A stretch of DNA of 64,000 nucleotides, taken from positions 3,522,915 to 3,586,914 of the forward strand of contig BCKC01000004.1 of NCBI GenBank assembly GCA_001600455.1, read 5' to 3'. The translations under genes and the position numbers were made by a program. Shown here one piece after another: positions 33,094-45,326 of this stretch. The notes below the pieces were generated by a model that did no database searches, had not been told where the DNA came from, and saw only the letters and a program-made list of their open reading frames with translations. Within the stretch, counting starts at the first letter, position 1; each line of letters begins with the position of its first letter. Source of the DNA: Endocalyx cinctus (lineage: Eukaryota > Ascomycota > Sordariomycetes > Amphisphaeriales > Apiosporaceae).

Positions 33094-35911
33094 TAAAAAG
33101 AAAAAGATATCAAAAGAGAGAGCAAGGAAAGACATGAGATTTGGCGCCGGCGTTACAGGAGTATCAGCGACGATATCACGCGATTGGGTCTGAAAATACA
33201 GACGGATACGGTGATTAGGGGTTATAGTCGATTTGTCGAGTCCTTGGTTGGTATGATCTACCATTACTCGACTTCTAGATACGAGTGCTTAACTAGAATT
33301 TAAAGTTGAGGGTGTCTACTGAAGAATCATCTAATAATCATCAACGGCGAGTGGGGATCGATTACGGAAGCCCCAGCAACTGATCCTGCAGACCGGCCGA
33401 GGTTTCGGGTACGGGTCGGCATTCGACCTTTAAGAGCCTCAACCCTATCTGGTGGATAGTGTACCTGCTTAACCTAATATCTAAACTATGGAGCCTCTTC
33501 ACCTGAACAGTACTTGGACCCAGAAATTCGGGCATACTTTGCTTACCTACATATAGACTAAGTCGGCAATGTACCAAGAAATAAATGAAGTGATTACCGA
33601 ACGCCGTGGGCCAACCATACTAGTGTGACACTTGTTCTTATTGGATGCTTTTTGTTTGTTTCTGGAACGGGAGACCTTTTAATTTGGTTGTCTCCCAAAA
33701 ACACCCATTAGGGATGAGGGAAATAATAATCAGACTTGCTTGACCACGTGCGGTCTCAGGAAGCCGTTGTCCCGGAGCTAACGTCTTAGGAGGTTTAGCA
33801 CGAGAAGAGAGTTGGGGCTTGGAACTACCTCCCCGCATTGCTGGGCGTATGTAAATATGGCTTGGCCAGAATTGACGTTTTCCGGTCAGCCTAGTAGTGA
33901 TAGGCGGGAATAGAACAGCAACATCATCCTTTCATACTCGTCAGCAGGCAGTTCGATCGTTCTCGGGATAATAATCGTATGGTTGGTTCTTTCGGATATC
34001 TATTTTGAGAGATAGCAAGATGTTCGCATGTTACCTGCAAAATCAAGGGTCTATTTATTGGCTAAAGATATATAGGTGTGCATATCTAGTGTAAAGGGTA
34101 CAGGCATGCAGTCGTTCAGGCGCGTTTGTCCCTTGCCCGTGCTTACGTCTTTCTGGAGATAGGGGACAAGGGGGAAGATGCGGGGTTGAGAGTTTTAATT
34201 GGAGTTACCAAGAGAGATATACACTACTACCAGTATTTCGAGAGTTGATAACTCGCCCCACTATATATTACCTCCAACTTCCCTATTGTGGTGTACACTA
34301 CATACTGAGTTACATGCGTTTCTGGTAGTATACATCTATGTACATTTATATCATACCATGTATGTAACCTAAAGGCGAACGAGTATGGTTCCCTACATGC
34401 TTTGCCTACCTGTCTGCGCAGGGCACGAGGTGATATTCTGACTCTTGGGAGATACCAGGTCCCCAGATAGCTAGGCAGCCTAGGTTCCGACAGGATCCTC
34501 TCGTTACATCGGCCGCCTTTAGTTCACACTGATACTTGTCGGTGAATGGTGACTGGTAAGTAAAACGTGACGTTATACGTCTTGGGTGTATATGACGGTT
34601 GGTTCAAGACAATCATCAGCATGCGAGAATAAAAAGTTTGACAAAGTACAAGACATAAAATATATCTCGATGAATAGTTAGCTATATGAGGTGACCAGAT
34701 GAGCAACTATCGGAGCGGAGATTACCAGAAATGTCATATCCCGGTGTTTTTGCGGTTGTATTCCCTAGTTATAATATTTCACAAACATCTCTTGAAGATC
34801 TTAGTATAGAACATAATGGGTAATATTTGTATAAACTCGGTGGCTTCTGTATACTATTGAATATACCTATCCTATTCTAGCGAGACATTGTCGATGAGAT
34901 TATAGCGTTAGTCTCGTATATCCAACCAAACTTTGAAAAAATATAATACCTCTTCTCCTTCTTCCTATAGCTGCATACGTCTTCAGTCCGAACACGCTGA
35001 CACTTACTAAACTCGGTGGCTGCTATTTTGGTCACAAATGTTATGTACTATGTAGGTATCATGTATGTGGACAAGCGCCGGAACGGTCGAGCGGAAGAGA
35101 GCGGGTCCATTTTAATCCCGATGCGATGATCGATTGTCAGCACCAAGAAGAAGGACAAGGGGGGGAAAAAAGAGAGATAGAGAGTCAATTGTGTTACTTA
35201 TGATGTTATGTTCTTATTATTTGGATAACATACTGACCATACATTTATAAGGATTTATCAGGGTTTCATATTGTATATGTATTATTGCTTAAAGTTTAAG
35301 GGATACTTGATTAGCGAGTTCTTGTGCGCCGAGAGCTTGGTAGCGCAACACAGCTACACCACTAGTTCTTCAGGTAACATTTACCTAGGTTAAGTACCTA
35401 GGTTAAGTAGGTACTTGTACCAAGAACCTGCATTGCGGGGCAAATCGCGTGTGAAATAGTAGAAAGTGGGAAAAAAAGATACATCACGCAATCTTCTTAT
35501 ACTAACGTATACCTATTAGGTACTAAGTCACGATATTGTAGGTCATGTATAGTACTATAAGCATGCTTGCATACTACTATAAGTATGCCTGCTAGGTACA
35601 TTTGTGTAGCGGACATGAACAAATAAAACCCTTGGCAATCCTTTTCCCCCAATCTATTTTGCCGTAATACAAATTCATCATCAACTGCCCATTCTTCTTA
35701 CCTCTCTCCCCCCCCGCCCTCCTTCTACAACTTTTCGCAATTTCTCTCAGACTTGAGAACTGGTAGTAGTTCTTAGTTTGCCCGGGTCTTCTTATACTTC
35801 TATACTCCTATAAGAGATCTGAGTACCCAATTCCTTACGCGAAGCAAGCTATATCCTCTTATCGCCGTATATCGAAAGTACCCCACAGTAGCACCGGTAC
35901 ACCCCGCCATC
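33094..35911. other. intergenic region upstream of acetyl-CoA synthetase
   Basis: 2.8 kb without a recognised gene. A tandem duplication of TACCTAGGTTAAG lies at 35382-35407. 35640-35760 is C/T-rich (including an 8-C run), suiting the promoter and leader of the synthetase. Confidence 0.5.
35382..35407. repeat. 13-bp tandem repeat of TACCTAGGTTAAG
   Basis: Two exact adjacent copies, each containing the CCTAGG core of the dispersed palindrome family. Confidence 0.75.
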
Positions 35912-38362
35912 ATGGCAACCGAAGGCAAAGCTCCTGTGGTCGCGGAGGCCCATTTGGTCGACACGTTCCGTATGTTCTCGTGTTAAAAGTTCATGATGTT
36001 TAGAGACTTGGGATCTATGAAAACTAACCTCGAGTCAAACAGATCCTCCGCAGAAGATGCTTGACAGTACGTTCATTATGGCGCATACCTAACATGACGT
36101 ACCCCGCGCCCGAGAATTCCAATTGAAAGCTAACCATGTATACCACGCGCGATAGAGCACCCGAGTAAACCTCATATCAGCAGTACGTGCTTACTCACAT
36201 TATATCCGCACCTCGGAGATCCATTCTTCGGGGTGAAGGAAGCTTGTTTGCTCGCTAACCACATTTCCTAGGTCTCGAGGAGTACCAGCAGATGTACAAG
36301 GAATCGATCACTGAGCCCGATAAGTTTTGGGCTAGGATGGCGAGAGAGCTCCTGACTTGGCAGCGCGATTTCCAGACCGTACGCAGCGGATCACTCGAGG
36401 GCGGCGACGTGGCCTGGTTCCTCGAGGGCCAGCTTAACGCTTCTTACAACTGCGTTGACCGACACGCTTTCAAAGACCCCAACAAGGTCGCCATCATCTA
36501 CGAGGCCGATGAGCCCAACGAGGGCCGTACTCTCACCTACGGTGAGCTCTTGAAAGAGGTATCTAGAGTTGCCTACGTTTTAAAGAAGATGGGTGTCAAG
36601 AAAGGAGACACCGTCGCTCTCTACATGCCTATGATTCCCGAAGCCTTGATCGCTTTCCTCGCCGTTATTCGAATCGGTGCCATCCACTCGGTCGTGTTCG
36701 CCGGCTTCTCGGCCGATTCCCTACGCGATCGTGTAATCGATGCTCAGTCGAAAGTGGTCATCACCACCGACGAAGGAAAGCGCGGTGGCAAGCTAATCGG
36801 CACTAAGAAGATCGTCGATGACGCCCTTAAGCAGTGCCCCGACGTTACCGGTGTCTTGGTCTTCAAGCGCACCGGCGCCGACGTGCCGATTACACCCGGT
36901 CGTGACTTGTGGTGGCACGAAGAGGTCGAGAAATGGCCCACATACATTGCCCCTGAAGTGATGAACTCCGAAGATCCCTTGTTCTTGCTCTACACGTCCG
37001 GTTCTACCGGAAAACCGAAGGGTGTCATGCACACGACCGGTGGATACCTTCTCGGTGCTGCCATGACTGGAAAGTATGTGTTTGATATTCACGACGGCGA
37101 CAAGTACTTCTGCGGTGGTGATGTCGGTTGGATTACTGGACACACTTATGTAGTCTACGCGCCTCTTCTCCTCGGTGTCTCGACCGTCGTCTTCGAGGGA
37201 ACCCCCGCTTACCCCAACTTTTCGAGATATTGGGATATCATCTCAAAACACGAAGTCAGCCAGTTCTACGTAGCACCTACGGCCTTGAGGCTGTTGAAAC
37301 GTGCCGGAGACGACTTTGTCAAGGCGCATATGCCAAAACTAAGAGTTTTAGGGTCGGTTGGTGAGCCGATCGCTGCCGAAGTTTGGAAATGGTATTTTGA
37401 GGTTGTTGGAAAGGAAGAGGCGCATATCGTTGACGTGAGTTTCATCTGCCACTTCTCAGGTTATATTCAAGTTTCTAACAAGGAAGACAGACTTACTGGC
37501 AAACCGAGACCGGATCCAACGTTATCACGCCTTTAGCCGGTGTCACACCGACTAAACCGGGTAGCGCTTCTCTCCCATTCTTCGGCATCGAGCCTGCCAT
37601 CGTTGACCCTGTTTCTGGTGACGAGATACACGGTAACGATGTAGAAGGTGTACTTGCCTTCAAACAGCCGTGGCCTAGTATGGCCCGGACCGTCTGGGGT
37701 GCTCACAAGAGATATATGGATACATACCTAAACGTCTACAAGGGATTATACGTAAGTTTAGAGCCCTGTTTTCATAATGGTCTAGGGGATTGGGTTTGGC
37801 TAATTAGTTGTATAGTTCACGGGTGACGGTGCTGGTCGTGACCACGAAGGCTTCTATTGGATTCGTGGACGAGTAGACGATGTCGTCAACGTCAGCGGCC
37901 ACCGTCTCTCCACTGCCGAGATTGAAGCAGCCCTTATTGAGCACCATTCTGTAGCCGAAGCGGCTGTAGTCGGTGTCGCTGACGAGCTGACGGGTCAAGC
38001 CGTAAACGCGTTTGTTGCGATTAAGGATGGAAACGAGGCCAACGACGCTCTGAGAAAAGAGTTCATCGTGCAGGTGCGAAAGAGCATCGGACCGTTCGCC
38101 GCTCCTAAAGCGGTCTACGTCGTTCCCGACCTACCCAAGACTCGAAGCGGAAAGATTATGCGCCGCATCTTGAGAAAGATCCTCGCTGGAGAGGAAGACC
38201 AGCTTGGCGACACGTCAACGGTAAGTAACGCCAACTGTGGCTGTGAGCCCTCCTTCTTGTTAAGAAATAGACTGCTGACGCGTAATAAAATAATTACAGC
38301 TGGCGGATCCTAGCGTGGTCGAAAAGATCATTGCCGTGGTCAAGGAAAGCCGCAAGAAATAA
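35912..38362 (+). CDS. facA: acetyl-CoA synthetase
   Basis: Makes acetyl-CoA from acetate, CoA and ATP; needed for growth on acetate and for cytosolic and nuclear acetyl-CoA. The Neurospora name is acu-5. Seven exons (35912-35969, 36043-36066, 36156-36182, 36272-37434, 37491-37751, 37816-38220, 38300-38362) give 666 residues with all phases consistent. Exons 2 and 3 are only 24 and 27 bp, encoding PPQKMLD and HPSKPHIS. Motifs: AMP-binding loop [21 protein letters not shown], the TYWQTETG adenylate motif formed across intron 4, YFTGDGAG-type loop across intron 5, and [11 protein letters not shown] with the catalytic Lys that is acetylated in this family. No targeting peptide is seen. Confidence 0.97.
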
Positions 38363-40131
38363 GCCAACCGGGCTTGGTAAAAGTCAAACGTATATAGATA
38401 AGAGGTAAATGCAGGTGTTAAGACAGTGTTCCTTCTATTTCTTGTAACGAAGTTTATGATACCACCAGACCCAATGCAGACGTGCATATATTATATATTA
38501 TGTCTTCTGCTTGGAGAAAGAGAAAGAGAAGAAAGATAAAGTAGAGTATCCTGTGACGTGGGGGAGATCTTTCAGCTTTGGATAATTGGTGCTGTTTTCT
38601 CTGCTAGTTATGCCAATTTTCCACCTAACTGTAATTCTATCTCATAATCGAATAAAAAAATAAATAAAGGAAAATCAAGTCTGTAAGATCACATTCATGA
38701 AAAATCTCTGTGTCCATCCATGGATGTACATGAATCACGGGGGTGACACGTGATTTAGGAGATGTGATGGATGGATGGGATTCCGGGCAGCTTGCTAAGA
38801 ACCGTGATGGGACCAAGAAAGTGGCTGTGACGCCTTCAGCTCGTATAAGCTCGTCATTGGCAGGATTAGGCAACTTGAGAAAAAGTACAGGAAATAAAGA
38901 GCGGAGATGTTCGGGAAACAAGAAATAATGGATATAAGCTGCCAGTTTAGTTGAATGATGTTTTTTTTTTCTTTTTAGTATTACCTAGGTCAACCGTTAT
39001 TCTTAGACTAACAAACACGAGTTCCGGGAAAAGTTTACGTTGTTTCATTACAATCTATCTATTGGTAATCAGGATGTGGCGTATGAACCCCCCCAAAAAA
39101 AAGAACCCGTACCCGATCATGCCGGCTTTGCGTTGAGGTATTCTTGGGGGTGGGGGTGTTCTTAGGCATGCTTCCTCCTCCCCCAACGTCGTAGTATATA
39201 GTATATAAAAAAACATGATCTCGGAATAAGCAAGGTGGAAGAAAGAGATGGATGCCTACGTCGTATATACATAGTACACTACTATACTAGATCACATACC
39301 AGTAAAGGTAAATGATGTCTAAAGAGAAAAAGGACGCGTCACGATGTCCTACTTCAGCGTTTCTGGGTTCTGGGCAGAGGAAGCCGGCGACTTGGCAAAA
39401 AAAAAAACCCTGGTCCTAAAGTAGTTTCTTCTTCTTTTCTTTTCTTTTGGTGGAGGGAAAGTAAAGTACCGTATTACGGAGTTAGTGTATATGATAAATA
39501 TACTTAGGTGGTGAGTGTAGTGTATATGTAATATGATGCGAATAAGACCATATATGAGGTCTTTAGTTTAAAAAAAAAACAGTTATAACCAACATCTACT
39601 AGGGATATCATAGGTCCTGCACTGTTCCAGCAGCAATGCACGAAACAGTACAGGATCGGGGAAACGTGCGGACTCGAGCTGGGGCACTCGACCAATGTGA
39701 GGAACGGGACCATTATCGTACCGGATAATACACGATAGTGTTATTCTGGCGAGTCCAAGTTAGACGGAAAAGCCGGGTACGAGTATGTAACCTCCCGAGC
39801 CGGCGCGCGTATGGTATCGGAGGCGGGAACAGTCGGCTTCGGCGCGGTTAGGCGTATTTCCTAATTAATATGACTAGATTTCGAAACCCCTGGTAATTAG
39901 GAAAGGTAACTTTGGAATATTTGTCCTCGATCATTCTCTTCACCCTCGGGCTATGAGTGATATCGTAGTATTCAAGGTTAGTTATATAAAGTAAAATAGA
40001 CCGTGAAATCTTACCTTAAAGATATTATATGCGGAGTTCCATTGTTCCAAATAATAATACCTGGAAGGCATGTATCTACGACAATATCTTTTATTGGAAG
40101 GTCAGGACGAATAGTTAGAAGCGTGCTAGAT

Positions 40132-40368
40132 TCATCCAACTTGCGACTTAAGCACGAGGGGACCGAGTCTGAGACCGATAACCTTAGTGACGGTAAAAGG
40201 TATCTCGGTTGAAATACGCGTAAGGGTTTCTTGAATTTGTTCGAAATTCCGGCTTGTCTTCCATTGTTGCTTCATAGCCTGGTATTTATGAAAATCTTCT
40301 TCGGGTTGCGTAGGTGAGTTTAATTCGACCCCTTTATTCAGTCTCCTAATAGGGGTGTAAATCCACAT
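40132..40368 (-). pseudogene. possible remnant of an SRR1-like domain gene
   Basis: A 78-codon ATG-initiated frame. Its C-terminal part (IPFTVTKVIGLRLGPL) resembles the first conserved strand and glycine turn of fungal SRR1-like domains. The stop comes immediately after, where the rest of the domain should follow, and I find no continuation in any frame downstream. The frame stays open for ~25 codons upstream of the ATG. If the assignment is right, this is a truncated relic. The similarity is from memory and short, so the call is weak. Confidence 0.25.
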
Positions 40369-40491
40369 CGGGAGATATGCTTTTTCGAGATCGAAAAATT
40401 CTATCTCCTGAGAATCAGTTTGAGATTCGATTGAATTATAACTGATTTGCCTATTACTATATAATCAGTTAGTTAGGTAGATATATATTTG

Positions 40492-40517
40492 AGAGGAGAT
40501 CACTCGAGATCTCCTCT
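40492..40517. repeat. 10-bp perfect inverted repeat
   Basis: AGAGGAGATC at 40492-40501 and its complement at 40508-40517 around a 6-nt loop. Confidence 0.7.
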
Positions 40518-42885
40518 AGGTATCAATCAATCACTAATTTTATCACACAACTCTCAAGAGCACATTTCATCGTACGCGAGACTACATATGACACTTATTA
40601 AAAAAAGATTATTCAAAAGAGGTATTAAAAATAACGATGTATTATATAACCTTACCATGCAGCGCCTCCAATAACCTCATTTTCTCCTCTTTCAGAAATG
40701 GGAGGGTCGACGAATACTTCGTAATCAGCTCAATTAATGCACTTTAACGTGATTTTTGTACCATTACCATACTCGCCGTTTTGAGAACGTTCAAGTTCTA
40801 AGCCCGCCTTTCGTATATTATCCTTTGTAAAAACCGGAGTTCCAGCATCGTAAATGGCCTGGATCTCCTGGCAAACCGAGTTATCCGAGAACTTGTATCG
40901 TCGTCTAGTTTAGTTGGAGCTTCCATGACGCAGCTTGCTGGGCAGGTAAGAGTAGACAGGGCTGTGGCGGCACATACGATATTGTCGAGGCAATGCTCGA
41001 TGTAATTGGCATTTTTATCGAAAAGTTGAACCAAGAGGAAGTATTATTAAGTACATGTGGGGGTTTGAAAAAAATACATACTGGAGATAAGCTTGCCGCC
41101 TACGGAAGGGCCTGAGTCTACTCATATACTGTGTAGTATACAAATAGCCATACATTTCCTTTACTTATTTTCTTTATTTTCCGATACGCTTCTCATCGAG
41201 GAGAAGTTTCTTGCGTTTGTAAAAGTGACTATAGACGGACGGGTAATAGATTGGGGAAACTTGTTCCTTTTCGTCCCATCATTTGATCCAATCATCCTTA
41301 CCCTACCTCATTCCTTTTTACTATGTACATAGATATTACATATATATCCACCCCTTCGTCTTCTTATCCCGTCAGCCCGTCTGATGCGCGGCAACAGGAC
41401 TTTTTAGCGTGTTCCCGGAAGTGAGTTGCCGAATAAAGCATCCCTACAGGGATGATTACTGTTACCACATATACTTTGCTACGAATCAGAAAAAAGAAAA
41501 GCTCGGCGTTGTTGCTTTTTGGCGGCGGCAACGGGTTGCGGCACAAGGAAAAAATGTTCATTCACATGAGGAGTGAAGAACCATAAGATCGAAACGAAAC
41601 AAAACAAGCCAAATCGTACCTTACATGACCTCACAAAAATCAATATATGAACAGATGAGATTAAATATATATAGTAAAGTACCATCTTCTGTTACAACTG
41701 TTACTTAACGAACAATCCAAAGTTGATAAAATCTCGTGACGCTTTACATATATAATCACAGTACCTGTGAAGTGGATATTTATAGGGCAAGTTGCGACCG
41801 TATGTAACGGACAAGCCAAACGAACCCCTGTTGAAGAGGCAAAGAGGGACATGGCTCGGTACCCACGGACATAGGATATACGGAATATACGTAGGAAAAG
41901 TATAGTAAAAGTATACATCGTCTACACGTAAGAACTAAGTATACTATTATGTATAATTCTTCACCCACTGCCACGGAAACATGATAAACTTTGCGCAGCC
42001 ACGCTCATTGCTGCACTGATATAGCAAAATCTACCGTCGATCTTCACATCCGCAGCCTTTCGTCTTTTCTTAACTGTTTCTTCCTCTTCTATTTATGAAA
42101 TACTACCGAGTATATCATACTTTTTTTTTTGCTTGGGGTTTGTCTTATATGTTCTTGTATCCTCTTTTTTTTTTCCCTCGCAGGTTTCCCACCCTTTTTT
42201 TTTTTCAACTCTTTCTCATAATATTTTTCATTTTGTTATATACTCCTATTTGTTTAACAAAGTGATCAACCGATTTTTAATAGGAAGATAATTATCTCGA
42301 TAATCCCCATAATCTCCATCTTCGTAACTTTAGTGTAATACTTTATTTGGTAGCCTTCTACGCTAAACAGGGCGGAACAGGGTATTTACTGGTATATACT
42401 GCTAATATCCCACTATAACTACTACAAGTAGGGAACCAGGACCGCTAAACAGAACGTTTAGGGCCAGAGAAAAAACCCTCCCCCAAGGGATCCAACACCC
42501 CCTACGTCGTTTCACTTCTACTTAATATAGGTCAAAGCCGACAAGCCCACGAATTCTTACTGGGGACTGGGCACGACCAACCCGAAAGAGGATCATCGTT
42601 TCCCGCCCATTCTTCTTCAATCCTACCATCCATTCCTTTTCCCATACTCTTTGATAGACGGCGCTTTCTCTAATTGAATATACCCCCTTCGCCGGCGATA
42701 AACTGTCGATTTATTTTGTTTTTATTTTTGTGGTATATAACTTGCTTCCGTTTTTTAAAACTTGTTTTCTTGTAAGGAAAGCGAAGCGAAAAGAAGAAAC
42801 CCCTCGAGCGGAAAATATAGAAGTCGTTAGTGGATGGAGTCTTCAGAATCAAGTAACTGTCCCACCACTATAGGGACTTCATAAG

Positions 42886-42907
42886 AAAAAAAAAAAAAAA
42901 AAAAAAA
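42886..42907 (+). promoter_or_regulatory. A22 run immediately before the ADAM start codon
   Basis: 22 consecutive A, then GAAG and the ATG at 42912. If transcribed, it would give an unstructured poly(A) leader. Confidence 0.5.
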
Positions 42908-42911
42908 GAAG

Positions 42912-45326
42912 ATGCGCTTCATTCTTCAGGCTGCGGCCACAATCTTATTATGTCTTTCACCTTTTTCAGATGCGCACTCGGTTCAGCGGAATCCTTTAAG
43001 CTATATTAGTCGAGTCGACGAACCTATATTAAAGACGCCTTCGAATAGAGTACACGCCTACTCCCAGTTCGACCTCACATTTCTCCTCCACGATGAAAAG
43101 GATAAGATAAGGATAGCGTTAGAACCGAACCATGATGTGTTACCGGATTCTGCGACCATACGGCGTCTTGCCCCCGATGGAACCCTCATGGCCGAGGAAA
43201 AGGTCGATAGGATGGAACACCGAGTATTCAAAGGTCACGCATTCGTATTACACCCCGATCATTCCGAATGGATCAACTCGGGCTGGGCTAGGATAACAGT
43301 TTATCGCGACGGCCCTAAACCTCTTTTCGAGGGAACATTTCGAGTAAATGGAAATCAGCATCACGTTCAAACCGCCTCCCGTTACAGGAAGACTCGCGTG
43401 GACGGGGACCCTGACGCGACCGTTGGCGACGAAGAATACATGATTGTTTGGAGAGATTCGGATGTCATCTCCGACACCTTCAACGGCAACCAAGAGCTTA
43501 AGCGAGACCTCGACGATTCCGCCACTCATTGTTCGTCCGATGATTTAGACTTCAATAATCTAGCAGACCACCCCGTGCGACGTGGTCTAGATAATCGTGC
43601 AACTTCGGCCGTTGATATGCACGGCCTATTCGGCCGCCAGATTGACGGTACCACCGGCGGTAACGGTGCTGCTTCGAACTTGGAGGCCAGTATCGGCTCT
43701 ACCCAAGGCTGTCCGACTACCCGAAAGGTTGCTCTTGTCGGTATAGCCACAGACTGTACCTACACGGCCGAGTTCGACAACGAGTCGGATGCCCGCCAAA
43801 ACATCATCCAGCTCGTCAGCTCCGCTTCGGCCGTCTACGAAGACACGTTCAACATATCTCTCGGAATCCAGAACTTGACCATCAGCGCTTCTAACTGTCC
43901 CGGCACACCGTCTGCGGGGTCCCCGTGGAATCAAGACTGCAGCCCTAGCGTCACTATTACCGATCGCCTCAACCTCTTTTCCGCTTGGAGGGGACAATGG
44001 AGCGATACCAACGCTTATTGGACACTTCTGAGCACTTGCAATACCGACTCGGCCGTCGGATTGGCCTGGTTGGGGCAGCTCTGTACCGAGGGATCTCACG
44101 GTCGAGACAACGGGACCGTAGCCGGTGCTAATGTCGTCGTCCGGACCAGTTCCGAATGGCAAGTTTTCGCTCACGAGAGCGGGCACACGTTCGGTGCCGT
44201 CCACGATTGCGTTGCCTCTACGTGCGCCGATAACTCTGTGCAGATGCAGCAGTGCTGCCCTCTGAGCACCTCTACCTGCGACGCCACTGGCCAATTCATC
44301 ATGAACCCTTCCACCGGCACCGATATCCAGAAGTTTTCCCCCTGCAGTATCGGCAACATCTGTTCTGCGATAGGACTAAACAGCGTTAACTCGGCTTGCT
44401 TGACAAACAACAAAGACATCGTCACCATTACGCCCAGCCAGTGCGGTAACGGTATCGTGGAATCCGGAGAAGACTGCGACTGTGGTGGAGAAGAAGGCTG
44501 CGGCGATAACAGCTGTTGCGACGCGACCACCTGCAAATTCAAGAGCGGGGCCGTGTGCGATCCTTCGAACGAAGATTGTTGCAGCGACCAATGCCAGTTT
44601 GCATCGTCCGGGACCGTGTGTCGTGCTAGTACCGGCACGTGCGACCCCCAGGAAACATGCAGCGGTTCGAACTCGACCTGCCCGGTGGACGTCAAGACTC
44701 CGGATGGCCAGTCTTGCGGTTCCAGCGGCGCCGGTCTCACCTGTGCCTCGGGTCAGTGCACGTCGCGTAACCTTCAATGCAAGTCGGTCGTGGGCACTTT
44801 GACGAACGACAACAATACGTACGCGTGCGATTCGCAGAGCTGTCTATTACGATGCGCTTCGGACCAACTCTCGTCGAATGCCTGCTACGATATGCAACAA
44901 TTCTTCCTCGACGGCACACCGTGTCAGGGAGGTGGGCACTGCAACAACGGGCGTTGCGAGGGCTCCAGCTTTATCGACCAGGTCACGAGCGCCTTTAGAG
45001 ATAACAAGGAGATCGCGATTCCGATCGCATCCGTCGTCGGTGGTCTAGTGCTCATCGCCATCCTGAGCTGCTGCTTCTCGTGCATAAGGCGAAGACGCAA
45101 CCGGAGAAAGGTATCGGCGGTTCCCAGCCGGCCTCCGCCCGGTTGGGTGGGTAGGAATCGAGGCGGCAACGGCGGCGGGTGGGCGGCCGGGGCTATCCCT
45201 CCTCCGCAACAAGCCGCTCGGTCGTCGAGGCGGATAAGTCGGATGAGGGGACAAGGACAAGCAAGAGTGGCACCGACGCCGGAGATGCAGTGGACTCCAA
45301 GGATGCCTACCGCTCGTTACGCGTGA
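42912..45326 (+). CDS. ADAM-type (reprolysin, M12B) membrane metalloprotease
   Basis: Probable zinc protease anchored in the secretory pathway or plasma membrane. A single 804-codon exon. Residues 1-21 form a signal peptide (MRFILQAAATILLCLSPFSDA). A propeptide follows, then the catalytic domain with the zinc site HESGHTFGAVHD (His421, Glu422, His425, His431), then a Met-turn-like IMNPS. Next come a Cys-rich disintegrin-like domain (CGNGIVESGEDCDCG) and a Cys-rich region, a transmembrane helix near residues 699-722 (IASVVGGLVLIAILSCCFSC), and a basic, Gly/Arg/Pro-rich cytosolic tail. This is the full ADAM order, as in the fungal ADM proteases. Substrates are unknown. The start follows an unusual A22 run. 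It converges on the Ser/Asp-rich gene. Confidence 0.93.
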   Translation: MRFILQAAATILLCLSPFSDAHSVQRNPLSYISRVDEPILKTPSNRVHAYSQFDLTFLLHDEKDKIRIALEPNHDVLPDSATIRRLAPDGTLMAEEKVDRMEHRVFKGHAFVLHPDHSEWINSGWARITVYRDGPKPLFEGTFRVNGNQHHVQTASRYRKTRVDGDPDATVGDEEYMIVWRDSDVISDTFNGNQELKRDLDDSATHCSSDDLDFNNLADHPVRRGLDNRATSAVDMHGLFGRQIDGTTGGNGAASNLEASIGSTQGCPTTRKVALVGIATDCTYTAEFDNESDARQNIIQLVSSASAVYEDTFNISLGIQNLTISASNCPGTPSAGSPWNQDCSPSVTITDRLNLFSAWRGQWSDTNAYWTLLSTCNTDSAVGLAWLGQLCTEGSHGRDNGTVAGANVVVRTSSEWQVFAHESGHTFGAVHDCVASTCADNSVQMQQCCPLSTSTCDATGQFIMNPSTGTDIQKFSPCSIGNICSAIGLNSVNSACLTNNKDIVTITPSQCGNGIVESGEDCDCGGEEGCGDNSCCDATTCKFKSGAVCDPSNEDCCSDQCQFASSGTVCRASTGTCDPQETCSGSNSTCPVDVKTPDGQSCGSSGAGLTCASGQCTSRNLQCKSVVGTLTNDNNTYACDSQSCLLRCASDQLSSNACYDMQQFFLDGTPCQGGGHCNNGRCEGSSFIDQVTSAFRDNKEIAIPIASVVGGLVLIAILSCCFSCIRRRRNRRKVSAVPSRPPPGWVGRNRGGNGGGWAAGAIPPPQQAARSSRRISRMRGQGQARVAPTPEMQWTPRMPTARYA

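Larger units (their letters stand above)
38363..42911. other. long intergenic region
   Basis: 4.5 kb without an intact gene. It holds a possible SRR1-like gene fragment (40132-40440, minus) and a short inverted repeat beside it, both listed separately. The rest is AT-rich with A- and T-runs. 42110-42230 is a pyrimidine-rich block, probably part of the ADAM gene promoter or leader. Confidence 0.5.

Noticed and set aside
40798..41034. 78-codon minus-strand frame
   Set aside because: Not recognised, no splice partners that extend it, and AT-rich flanks on both sides.
43626..44777. several long minus-strand frames under the ADAM gene
   Set aside because: Shadows of a Cys-rich coding exon; the plus-strand protein is unmistakable.
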